Shown piece by piece: positions 1 to 6,420 of a stretch of 10,669 bases of DNA. The translations under genes were made by a program, and so were the position numbers. The stretch covers positions 1 to 10,669 of the forward strand of contig NZ_CAMLRU010000090.1 of assembly GCF_946482535.1 (NCBI RefSeq). Direction: 5' to 3'. This stretch comes from an uncultured Flavobacterium sp. (GTDB lineage: Bacteria > Bacteroidota > Bacteroidia > Flavobacteriales > Flavobacteriaceae). The number at the start of each line of letters is the position of its first letter. Positions within the stretch are counted from its first letter, which is position 1. Under the pieces are notes generated by a model. That model was not told the DNA's origin, did no database searches, and saw only the letters and a program-made list of their open reading frames with translations.

Positions 1-1
1 T

Positions 2-379
2 GTTCCTGAATTTAAAGCCGGAAGCTATTACAAAGGCTTAGACAAAGGTGCCGAAGATATAAATGATGTCGTTAAAGGCACTTTTAAAGGCGAACGTAAA
101 AAGAATAAAAAAGGCAATCTTCCCATATTACCTATCATCATAATTGTAATTGTTATTATAATCATCATTGCTAAAAACAAAGGCAATGGCGGCGGCGGAA
201 ATCATGGCAATCGCGGTGGCGGATTTGACCTAGCGGATATCATTATCTTAAGCAGTCTCGGTCGTGGCGGTGGCGGATTTGGCGGTGGTTCTTCCGGAGG
301 AGGTTTTGGCGGTGGCGGATTCGGTGGCGGATTCGGCGGTGGCGGATTCTCTGGTGGTGGTGCTAGTGGCGGTTGGTAG
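2..379 (+). CDS. TPM-domain (YgcG-like) membrane protein, 3' end only
   Basis: The open frame enters from the left edge and ends at TAG 377-379, giving about 125 visible residues. The first residues (FKAGSYYKGLDKGAEDI) match the end of a TPM domain, the extracytoplasmic fold of the YgcG/Psb32 family. A basic stretch (GERKKNKKG) follows, then one hydrophobic helix (LPILPIIIIVIVIIIIIAK), then a long glycine-rich tail of GGGGF and GGGF units ending in GGGASGGW. TPM domain, single membrane helix and Gly-rich tail ending in tryptophan is the usual order in this family, so the protein is probably anchored with the TPM domain outside the cytoplasm. The function of YgcG-like proteins is poorly defined; roles in membrane or photosystem repair are known only for plant relatives. 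The signal peptide and most of the TPM domain lie outside the window. The gene converges on the outer-membrane protein gene to its right. Confidence 0.85.
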   Translation, partial: VPEFKAGSYYKGLDKGAEDINDVVKGTFKGERKKNKKGNLPILPIIIIVIVIIIIIAKNKGNGGGGNHGNRGGGFDLADIIILSSLGRGGGGFGGGSSGGGFGGGGFGGGFGGGGFSGGGASGGW

Positions 380-407
380 TAAGTATTTGCAATAGGCAGA
401 TTTAAAA

Positions 408-438
408 TAAAAAAACGCGGTCAATTGACCGCATTTTT
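408..438. terminator. Bidirectional intrinsic terminator between convergent genes
   Basis: A perfect 16-nt palindrome, GCGGTCAATTGACCGC (417-432), is flanked by a run of A on the left (408-415) and a run of T on the right (434-438). Read on either strand it gives a GC-topped hairpin followed by a U-tract. It can therefore end both the TPM-protein transcript coming from the left and the outer-membrane-protein transcript coming from the right. It lies in the 62-nt gap between the two stop codons. Confidence 0.85.
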
Positions 439-441
439 ATT

Positions 442-3228
442 TTAATCCATAATGATAATTCCACCCTCTCCTTTTTTCTTTCCTCCAAATTTTTCGAGTT
501 TATAGGTCAGTGAAAACATTACATAGCGTTTGAGCACCGTGTTTTCGGCATCAACAATAGCGGTTGGTGTAATGGTTCTGGTATTGTTTATATTTTGATT
601 CAACAAATCGTAGACTTTGACTTTGGCCAAAAACTGATCCTTGAAAAAATTATAGCCCAAACTCACATTCCACAAATAGAAATCCTTTTTGTAACCATCA
701 GCTATATTAGAGTTGTAGGTATAGCCGAAATCACTTCCCATGACGAACTTTTTAGGGAAATAAGACGTAATTTCCAGTTTACCGTTATGGATGAAATTTT
801 GGGCATTGGTCAAAACATAATTTTTATAGTCAGTCGTTTTAAAAGTGTAACGATAGGAAGGCGCAATAGTGATCAATTCATCTATACTCCAACTGGCACT
901 AATTCTCGGATTGACAGACAAAGCTCTTGATTCAAATTGAACGGCATTGGTAAACCCTTGGTTGAAATCATAATTAAAGTCGATGCTGCTACCGTAGCGG
1001 AAGATTCGCTTTTCTTTTTTATTCGACTTATTCCAGCTAAATCCCAAATAGGAAGTATAAGTCAAATCGACATTCTTATAAGTCGTCTCCGATTTAAAAT
1101 TATCATCAAACTCTGTAAATGAAACGACTGCATTTTGACTCAAATTGAATCCCGAATACAAGTAGTAACCCGAACGCTCAGCATAGTCGTAGTCATTAAA
1201 ACTGAAATACAAACTATGGGTTTGTGTAGGTCTCAAATCATCATTCCCGGTAATGGTATTTAGCGGATTGGAAAAATTTTGAAACTCTAAAACTTGATTA
1301 GCATCAGGAAGTTGGACTCCAAAATCGTAAAACGAATAAATCGACTTAGATTTGGTTATCTCATGACTTATGTATCCTTTTACTCTGGGAAGAACATAAT
1401 TCTTGTTTCTCTTGGTGGTAATATTCAAATAATCGGATTGGGCATCAATAGTGATGACTTCAGGACCAAAATTGATTCTCCCGTTGGTTTTTCCTTTGGC
1501 CAAAATCAATCCGGTTGAAGGGAAAAAAGTGGTTACTTTAGAGCTCGTTTGGTTGGATTGTTCCGCATTGAAATCAGTATAGGCATTGCTTCCTGAATCA
1601 AAATCAAAAGTATTAGCCGTATTTTTTATCTTTCTGAAAGTGACTTCAGATGTCAAACTCAAACGAAGCGAATCGGTTAAAGGCTCGCCAAAACGCAGTT
1701 CTGTTTTAACAAAATCGTTCCGTTCTTTTTCAAACTTGTTTTGTTGCCGAATATCATCCGGTGTGGCATCGGCAAAAATCGTGGCCGAATTGGTATCGAG
1801 AAAATTGTCTCTTTTTTTGATTTCGGTCTCAAAATTGACCACCATCGCTCTATTCTTTTTATTGAATTTTTTACTAAAACTCGCATTGGTGCCGAAAGTA
1901 GCATAATCATTTTCCGAAAAATCATCATTTGAACTGCGATTTAATTCGTCTTGAGCTTCATTGGTTGTCAATTGTGATCGGACCAATTTGTTTTTTGAAA
2001 ACCCTTTTTGAAATGATGGACTGACGACAATAGTAGCTGTTGAATCCAGTTTGATTTCAAAATCAAGCGTCGCATTGTGACCATTGGTATCACTAAGTGT
2101 ATATAAATTGGAATTGGTGAATGTTCTCCCTTCCGGTAAAAGATTGATTCGGTTGGTTCTGTTGTTGTTTTCAGATTCAGAATGGGTAAAATAATAACTG
2201 CCGCTTTGGTCCAGTTTTTTAAACCATTGATCCTGATAATTAATCCCTACCAAAGCCGATTTGGTAATTCCTCGATTGTTTCCGCCAAACGACATATTGT
2301 TGATTCCGAAAGAACCGTCATCACCATTGTAATAAACCGAACGGTTTCTTCCTCCGCCCATATTATCGAAGATTTCATCCATTGAAAAACCAACGGAATT
2401 GATGTTATTTGAGGAAGCCAAGACACTGATTTTTCTTTCACCCTTGAAATAATTCAAAAGTAAACTGGATTCATATCGTTTGTCAGAACCATGTCCGGCC
2501 ACAACTTTCCCGAAAAGACCTTTATTTTTGTCTTCTTGTATGGTTAAATTGATGGTTTTCTCCTGAGAACTGGAGGCTTCTCCCGATATTTCTTCCGATT
2601 TTGTTTTGGTATCTACTACCTGTACTTTGTCTATAATTTCTGCCGGAAGATTTTGCGTGGCAATTTTACCGTCTTTGCCAAAGAAAGGTTTTCCGTTGAC
2701 CAAAATATTATTGACTTCCTTACCATTCACAGTGATTTTACCTTCGGGTGTGATTTCTACTCCGGGTAATTGCTTCAATAACGCTTCCACATTGGCATCG
2801 GCACCCACTTTAAACGAGGCCGCATTGAATTCTAAAGTATCTTTTTTAATTCTGATTGGAGGAATTTCAGATTTAATAACCACCTCATTCAAGGCATTGA
2901 CCGCTTCTTTCAAGCCAATGGTTCCGAAATCTTTATCGGCATCCAAAGACACTTTTTCTTCTTTAAAATCCTGATAACTGATGTAAGAAACTTTTAGTAA
3001 AACCGGTTTGTCCGATTTTTTTATTTTGAAATTAAAGTTTCCGGTTTTGTTGGTAATGGTATAATCCACCACCGCAGAATCTTTGACAGCTGTCAGATAA
3101 ACAGTAGCTGACTCAATGGGTAATTTGGTATTTTCGTCGATTACTTTCCCTTTAAGGGTAATGGTAGATTGTGCAAATGAAAGAGAAGAAATAAAAAGAG
3201 CTAAAAATAAGCAGAGAGATTTTGGCAT
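442..3228 (-). CDS. TonB-receptor-like outer-membrane beta-barrel protein with carboxypeptidase-like regulatory domain
   Basis: A 928-residue exported protein. Residues 1-20 are a Sec signal peptide (MPKSLCLFLALF...SFAQ). Residues ~24-107 form a carboxypeptidase-regulatory-like beta-sandwich (LKGKVIDENTKLPIESATVYL). Residues ~108-232 are a plug-like region, with EALLKQLPGVEITPEGKITVNGK, ILVNGKPFFG and LPAEIIDKVQVVD. The rest is a long barrel rich in aromatic and Asn residues. The order matches the Bacteroidota 'outer membrane beta-barrel family protein' group (OMP_b-brl_3 type), relatives of TonB-dependent receptors. The substrate is unknown and no SusD partner gene is nearby. The protein ends in a Gly/Lys tail (GGKKKGEGGIIIMD) instead of the usual C-terminal aromatic residue. 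The start is well supported because the signal peptide begins at this ATG, but the ATG directly follows a hairpin and a T7 run, and I found no clear promoter. It lies downstream of der on the same strand after a 144-nt gap and probably forms its own unit. Confidence 0.9.
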   Translation of the reverse strand: MPKSLCLFLALFISSLSFAQSTITLKGKVIDENTKLPIESATVYLTAVKDSAVVDYTITNKTGNFNFKIKKSDKPVLLKVSYISYQDFKEEKVSLDADKDFGTIGLKEAVNALNEVVIKSEIPPIRIKKDTLEFNAASFKVGADANVEALLKQLPGVEITPEGKITVNGKEVNNILVNGKPFFGKDGKIATQNLPAEIIDKVQVVDTKTKSEEISGEASSSQEKTINLTIQEDKNKGLFGKVVAGHGSDKRYESSLLLNYFKGERKISVLASSNNINSVGFSMDEIFDNMGGGRNRSVYYNGDDGSFGINNMSFGGNNRGITKSALVGINYQDQWFKKLDQSGSYYFTHSESENNNRTNRINLLPEGRTFTNSNLYTLSDTNGHNATLDFEIKLDSTATIVVSPSFQKGFSKNKLVRSQLTTNEAQDELNRSSNDDFSENDYATFGTNASFSKKFNKKNRAMVVNFETEIKKRDNFLDTNSATIFADATPDDIRQQNKFEKERNDFVKTELRFGEPLTDSLRLSLTSEVTFRKIKNTANTFDFDSGSNAYTDFNAEQSNQTSSKVTTFFPSTGLILAKGKTNGRINFGPEVITIDAQSDYLNITTKRNKNYVLPRVKGYISHEITKSKSIYSFYDFGVQLPDANQVLEFQNFSNPLNTITGNDDLRPTQTHSLYFSFNDYDYAERSGYYLYSGFNLSQNAVVSFTEFDDNFKSETTYKNVDLTYTSYLGFSWNKSNKKEKRIFRYGSSIDFNYDFNQGFTNAVQFESRALSVNPRISASWSIDELITIAPSYRYTFKTTDYKNYVLTNAQNFIHNGKLEITSYFPKKFVMGSDFGYTYNSNIADGYKKDFYLWNVSLGYNFFKDQFLAKVKVYDLLNQNINNTRTITPTAIVDAENTVLKRYVMFSLTYKLEKFGGKKKGEGGIIIMD

Positions 3229-3277
3229 AAAAAAATTTAGCGGTTATTAGGTTAGAAACAATAATAACGGCTAAATT
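3229..3277 (-). promoter_or_regulatory. Terminator-like hairpin directly upstream of the OMP start codon
   Basis: Two 16-nt arms (3234-3249 and 3262-3277) are inverted repeats with one mismatch and a 12-nt loop. On the - strand the second arm runs straight into seven T (3229-3235, partly shared with the arm) and then the ATG at 3228. Hairpin plus U-run is the form of an intrinsic terminator. It could be the terminator of der, whose stop is about 95 nt upstream, or an attenuator in the leader of the outer-membrane gene. The stem is AT-rich with only a short GC core, so its strength is uncertain. Structure seen; role inferred. Confidence 0.55.
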
Positions 3278-3372
3278 CTTATTTTAGTGTGTAAGGTGAA
3301 AATTTCTTACGAAATATTTAACATTTTCAGATTGTGCTAATTTAGAAGTAGCAACTGAATACACTTGCATTG

Positions 3373-4683
3373 TTACTTTTCTCTGATGTAGATATCAATC
3401 GGCACACCCGAAAAATCCCAGTTTTCACGGATTTTATTTTCCAAGAAACGTTTGTATGGTTCTTTTACATATTGCGGTAAATTGGCAAAAAATACAAACT
3501 GAGGCGTTGGTGTCGGCAACTGCATACAATATTTAATCTTCACATATTTACCTTTCAAAGCCGGCGGCGGATAAGCCTCGATTAATTTCAACATATAATC
3601 ATTGAACTTTGAAGTTGGGATGCGTTGCTTTCTGTTTTCGTAAACTTTTACCGTTGCTTCTAAAGCTTTTAACAAACGTTGTTTGGTCAAGGCTGAAGTA
3701 AAAATAATCGGCACATCGGTAAACGGCTGCAATTCTTCTCGGATTTTGTTTTCGTAATCACGGGTTGACATGGTATCTTTTTCAACCAAATCCCATTTGT
3801 TGACTAAGATGACAATCCCTTTTCTATTCTTTTCGGCCAGCCAAAAAATACTCTGATCTTGACCTTCAAAACCTCGTGTGGCATCGATTAAAAGAATACA
3901 AACATCTGAATGTTCAATGGCGCGAACGGAACGCATTACGGAATAAAATTCTAAGTCTTCTTTTACTTTGGCTTTTCTTCGGATTCCGGCAGTATCTACC
4001 AAATTAAATTCGAAACCAAAACGATTGTATCGGGTATCAATTGAATCACGTGTAGTTCCGGCGATGTCTGTAACAACAAATCGGTCTTCACCAATTAAAG
4101 CGTTGATAAAAGATGACTTTCCGGCATTGGGACGACCTACCACACAAAATCTTGGCAGTTGTTCCTCTTCTTCGGTCACTTCAGGCAATTCGGGTAAAAC
4201 TTCTACTAATTTGTCTAACAATTCTCCTGTACCGCTTCCGCTGATACTGGCAATAGTATAATATTCGCCTAAGCCTAAATTATAGAACTCCACAGCGTCT
4301 TTTTCACGCATGGCGTTGTCTACTTTATTTACTGCCAAAAGAATTGGCTTAGTCACTTTTCTTAAAAGCTTGGCCACCTCGGCATCCATAGGCGTAATGC
4401 CTTCTTCTACATCGACTACAAAAATAATGGCATCGGCCTCATCAATCGCCAACTCAACTTGACGGCGAATTTCTCCTTCAAAAATGTCATCGGAACCTTT
4501 AATGTAACCACCGGTATCAATTACTGAAAACTCTTTCCCATTCCATTCGCTTTTACCGTAATTTCTGTCACGAGTTACCCCGCTGACAGAGTCAACAATG
4601 GCTTCTCTTCTTTTGATTAAACGGTTAAAAAAAGTCGATTTCCCTACGTTTGGTCTTCCGACTATGGCTACAATATTGTTCAT
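3373..4683 (-). CDS. der: Ribosome biogenesis GTPase Der (EngA)
   Basis: Der is an essential double GTPase that binds the maturing 50S subunit in the cytoplasm. With the start chosen here it has 436 residues, the usual length. GTPase domain 1: P-loop GRPNVGKST (9-17), DTGG (56-59), NKVD (119-122). An acidic linker (EVTEEEEQ, ~169-175) follows. GTPase domain 2: GRPNAGKS (183-190), DTAG (230-233), NKWD (295-298). The C-terminal KH-like domain (~352-436) includes [15 protein letters not shown]. All nucleotide-binding motifs are intact. An ATG two codons upstream (4687-4689) is possible. The inner ATG ([16 protein letters not shown]) is preferred because it puts the P-loop at the usual distance from the N-terminus and leaves a little more leader after the promoter at 4703-4732. 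The upstream + strand membrane-protein gene is divergent from it. Confidence 0.97.
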   Translation of the reverse strand: MNNIVAIVGRPNVGKSTFFNRLIKRREAIVDSVSGVTRDRNYGKSEWNGKEFSVIDTGGYIKGSDDIFEGEIRRQVELAIDEADAIIFVVDVEEGITPMDAEVAKLLRKVTKPILLAVNKVDNAMREKDAVEFYNLGLGEYYTIASISGSGTGELLDKLVEVLPELPEVTEEEEQLPRFCVVGRPNAGKSSFINALIGEDRFVVTDIAGTTRDSIDTRYNRFGFEFNLVDTAGIRRKAKVKEDLEFYSVMRSVRAIEHSDVCILLIDATRGFEGQDQSIFWLAEKNRKGIVILVNKWDLVEKDTMSTRDYENKIREELQPFTDVPIIFTSALTKQRLLKALEATVKVYENRKQRIPTSKFNDYMLKLIEAYPPPALKGKYVKIKYCMQLPTPTPQFVFFANLPQYVKEPYKRFLENKIRENWDFSGVPIDIYIREK

Positions 4684-4702
4684 AATCATTTTAAATATGG
4701 TG

Positions 4703-4732
4703 CAAAGGTAGTATTAAAGAGCACAAATTCAA
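4703..4732 (-). promoter_or_regulatory. Bacteroidota-type sigma-A promoter of der
   Basis: On the - strand the -33 element TTG (4730-4732) and the -7 element TACCTTTG (4703-4710) are separated by 19 nt. This matches the Bacteroidota consensus TTG-N19-TAnnTTTG. The start codon of der lies about 20 nt downstream, so the leader is very short. Confidence 0.75.
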
Positions 4733-4780
4733 TTATTTTATTATTTTTAGTATGCTTTTAACCACCAATAAACCGTTTTT

Positions 4781-5290
4781 ATGGACACGCAACATGAAGT
4801 TAGACTTCGCCCAAGATTTTTTAAAGACATCGAACAAAACATTGCGGTAGTCAGAGAGAAATTTGTAAACTACCGACAAAAAAACAGCTCGACCGACTTT
4901 GTAATGAAGGTAAGAAACAATCATATTCAGTTTACTTTCTCGGCTGAAAAGAGACATTATTGGTCACCTCATTTGAGCATTGAATTGGAAGAAAAAGAAG
5001 GCGATGAAAAAAATGCAACGCACATACGAGGCTTATTTGGTCCCGACCAAACTTTGTGGACGATGTTTATGTTTTTGCATTTTGTAGTAGCCGGCGTTTT
5101 TACCCTTTTCGGGATGTTTGCTTATTCCAATTACACGCTCAATGAACCGATGCTTATGGATTTTATTGTGATGTTTATTATGGTAATCGTTTGGTTTTTA
5201 CTCTATGTCATTGCGCGTCAGATTCGAGAAAAAGGCCATTCACAAACCGATGAACTTGAAGCCATATTTTTAGACGTGATTAAAGAATAA
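4781..5290 (+). CDS. Conserved two-helix membrane protein of unknown function between der and era
   Basis: 169 residues. The soluble N-terminal part (~1-90) includes RLRPRFFKDIEQN, FTFSAEKRHYWSPHLSIELEE and IRGLFGPDQTLWT. Two membrane helices follow (~92-114 and ~125-145), then a charged C-terminus (ARQIREKGHSQTDELE). There is no signal peptide, so the N-terminal domain is probably cytoplasmic. The pattern 'WSP.L..E.EE' ... 'RGLFGP...W' recalls small proteins sometimes labelled 'GTP-binding protein' in Flavobacteriaceae, but no P-loop or other GTPase motif is present and I would not use that name. It is divergent from der. Its stop codon directly abuts the stop of the convergent era gene with no intergenic base. 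The ATG follows a TTTTT run and no clear ribosome-binding site is seen, as is common in this phylum. TATTTTTA (4742-4749) is only a weak -7 candidate. Confidence 0.85.
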   Translation: MDTQHEVRLRPRFFKDIEQNIAVVREKFVNYRQKNSSTDFVMKVRNNHIQFTFSAEKRHYWSPHLSIELEEKEGDEKNATHIRGLFGPDQTLWTMFMFLHFVVAGVFTLFGMFAYSNYTLNEPMLMDFIVMFIMVIVWFLLYVIARQIREKGHSQTDELEAIFLDVIKE

Positions 5291-6175
5291 TTATTTTTGG
5301 TTGTAACCAAAACGACGCAATTGGTAAGCATTACTTCTCCAATCTTTATTGACTTTCACATACAGTTCGATATGGATTTGCTTACCGAAAAACTGTTCTA
5401 AATCTTCACGAGCTTGCATTCCGACTTTTTTTAAAGCGGCGCCTTTGTGACCTATGATGATTCCTTTTTGGGTATCGCGTTCCACCATGATTACTGAGCG
5501 GATTCTGATAATTTTATCATCTTCTAAAAATTCTTCCGTTTCGATTTCTACCGCATATGGAATTTCTTTATCGTAGTTTAATAAGATTTTTTCACGAATG
5601 GTTTCATTAACAAAAAAACGTTCCGGCTTATCAGTTAAAGCATCTTTCGGATAATAAGGCGGTGATGCCGGAAGCAAATCTAAAATTCGGGCAAAAACTT
5701 CTTTTACATTGAAATTCTCTAAAGCTGAAATCGGGAAAATCTCAGCATTCGGAACCTTAGCCTTCCACAAATCGATTTGTTCCTCTAACTGTTCTTGGTT
5801 GGATTTGTCAATTTTATTCAAAAGCAACAACACCGGAATTTTAGAATGGATGATTTTATTGAAAAAGTCTTCATCTTTGAGTTCCTTCTCGCCTATTTCC
5901 ACCATATAAATCAGTACATCTGCATCTTCAAAAGCCGACTTCACAAAGTCCATCATCGACTTTTGCATTTCATAGGCAGGTTTGATGATTCCCGGTGTAT
6001 CAGATAAAACGACTTGAAAATCATCGCCATTCACAATCCCTAAAATTCTGTGTCTGGTAGTTTGTGCTTTGGAAGTGATAATGGATAATCTTTCTCCAAC
6101 AAAGGCATTCATTAGGGTTGATTTTCCAACGTTTGGGTTTCCGATAATATTGACGAATCCTGCTTTATGCGACAT
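5291..6175 (-). CDS. era: GTPase Era
   Basis: Era binds the 3' end of 16S rRNA and assists 30S assembly, linking it to cell growth; it is cytoplasmic or loosely membrane-associated. The 294-residue length is normal. GTPase domain: G1 GNPNVGKST (12-20), switch-I threonines TTRHR (39-43), G3 DTPG (59-62), G4 NKID (120-123), G5 SAL (150-152). The C-terminal KH domain has the RNA-binding loop GHKGAALKKVG (242-252). All key residues are present, so the gene should be functional. The start (MSHKAGFVNIIGNPNVGKS) is the normal one. It is divergent from the tRNA-fMet gene and convergent with the + strand membrane-protein gene. The stop codons touch at 5290/5291, so each transcript must run into the other gene before ending. 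Confidence 0.97.
   Translation of the reverse strand: MSHKAGFVNIIGNPNVGKSTLMNAFVGERLSIITSKAQTTRHRILGIVNGDDFQVVLSDTPGIIKPAYEMQKSMMDFVKSAFEDADVLIYMVEIGEKELKDEDFFNKIIHSKIPVLLLLNKIDKSNQEQLEEQIDLWKAKVPNAEIFPISALENFNVKEVFARILDLLPASPPYYPKDALTDKPERFFVNETIREKILLNYDKEIPYAVEIETEEFLEDDKIIRIRSVIMVERDTQKGIIIGHKGAALKKVGMQAREDLEQFFGKQIHIELYVKVNKDWRSNAYQLRRFGYNQK
5295..5312. repeat. Inverted repeat at the der-era spacer gene / era junction
   Basis: TTTTGGTT (5295-5302) and AACCAAAA (5305-5312) are exact 8-nt inverted repeats around two central bases. They lie in the last codons of era, just after the stop of the convergent gene. No T-run follows on either strand beyond the arm, so it is at best a weak two-way terminator. 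Confidence 0.35.
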
Positions 6176-6195
6176 CTAATCTGATTTATTTTTTG

Positions 6196-6203
6196 CAAAG
6201 GTA
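6196..6203 (-). promoter_or_regulatory. -7 promoter element of era
   Basis: TACCTTTG on the - strand is identical to the -7 element of der and lies about 20 nt before the era ATG. No TTG is found at the usual 19-nt spacing; only TTC/TTT-like triplets occur there, so the -33 half is poor. Confidence 0.5.
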
Positions 6204-6249
6204 GTCATATCAGTTCAATAGAGGAAATAAAGATTTTTTACCTTTTTTG

Positions 6250-6279
6250 TTGCATTTGTTGATATTCGTTGTATATTTG
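6250..6279 (+). promoter_or_regulatory. Bacteroidota-type promoter of tRNA-fMet
   Basis: TTG (6250-6252), a 19-nt spacer, and TATATTTG (6272-6279) match the TTG-N19-TAnnTTTG consensus. The first tRNA base is 12 nt after the -7 element, so the 5' leader is only a few nucleotides. A second TTG at 6247-6249 gives a 22-nt spacing. Confidence 0.75.
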
Positions 6280-6291
6280 CACTCGAAACAT

Positions 6292-6364
6292 CGCGGGATA
6301 GAGCAGTAGGCAGCTCGTCGGGCTCATAACCCGAAGGTCACAGGTTCGAGTCCTGTTCCCGCTA
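6292..6364 (+). tRNA. Initiator tRNA-fMet (anticodon CAT)
   Basis: All arms fold. The acceptor is CGCGGGA/TCCCGCT, the D stem GAGC/GCTC, the anticodon stem TCGGG/CCCGA with loop CTCATAA, the T stem ACAGG/CCTGT with loop TTCGAGT, and the discriminator A. CAT plus three features mark the initiator rather than elongator tRNA-Met: an unpaired first base (C1 against T72), the GGG/CCC pairs at the base of the anticodon stem, and the A11-T24 pair in the D stem. Length without CCA is 73 nt. CCA is not encoded (CGA follows), so it must be added by the CCA-adding enzyme. The gene is single, with its own promoter and terminator. Its 3' end lies 56 nt before an integrase gene. Confidence 0.95.
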
Positions 6365-6365
6365 C
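6343..6365 (+). other. Probable integrase attachment site (attL) in the tRNA 3' end
   Basis: Tyrosine recombinases of integrative elements commonly use the T-arm and 3' end of a tRNA gene as core site, and the integrase gene usually lies next to that end. Here the tRNA 3' half is intact and the recombinase begins 56 nt further on. The exact core cannot be set, because no second copy of this stretch occurs in the window. Inference from gene order only. Confidence 0.4.
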
Positions 6366-6387
6366 GAAGAGTAATTGACTCAAAAAC

Positions 6388-6420
6388 AAACGGTTTAGTG
6401 CATTCTAAACCGTTTTTTTT
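6388..6420 (+). terminator. Intrinsic terminator after tRNA-fMet, abutting the integrase ATG
   Basis: AAACGGTTTAG (6388-6398) pairs perfectly with CTAAACCGTTT (6405-6415) around a 6-nt loop. The T-run extends from the stem to 6420. The next base is the A of the integrase ATG. It should end the tRNA transcript, and it also occupies the whole leader of the integrase gene. Confidence 0.85.

Noticed and set aside
243..373. Repeated GGTGGCGGATTC-like units, possible tandem repeat or CRISPR-like array
   Set aside because: They are in frame and encode the glycine-rich tail of the TPM-domain protein; there are no unique spacers.
595..1932. Several + strand open frames of 60-110 codons inside the outer-membrane protein gene
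   Set aside because: They are antisense to a clear 928-residue protein and show no recognisable domain or signal.
3291..3310. GTAAG...CTTAC inverted repeat upstream of the OMP gene
   Set aside because: Five base pairs only, in very AT-rich DNA; expected by chance.
4566..4590. CCCGCT match in der as a possible second attachment site
   Set aside because: A six-base chance match inside a conserved gene, on the wrong side of the integrase and not extended to the rest of the tRNA end.
6292..6364. Elongator tRNA-Met or tRNA-Ile2 reading of the CAT anticodon tRNA
   Set aside because: The unpaired 1-72 position, the GGG/CCC anticodon-stem pairs and A11-T24 identify the initiator.
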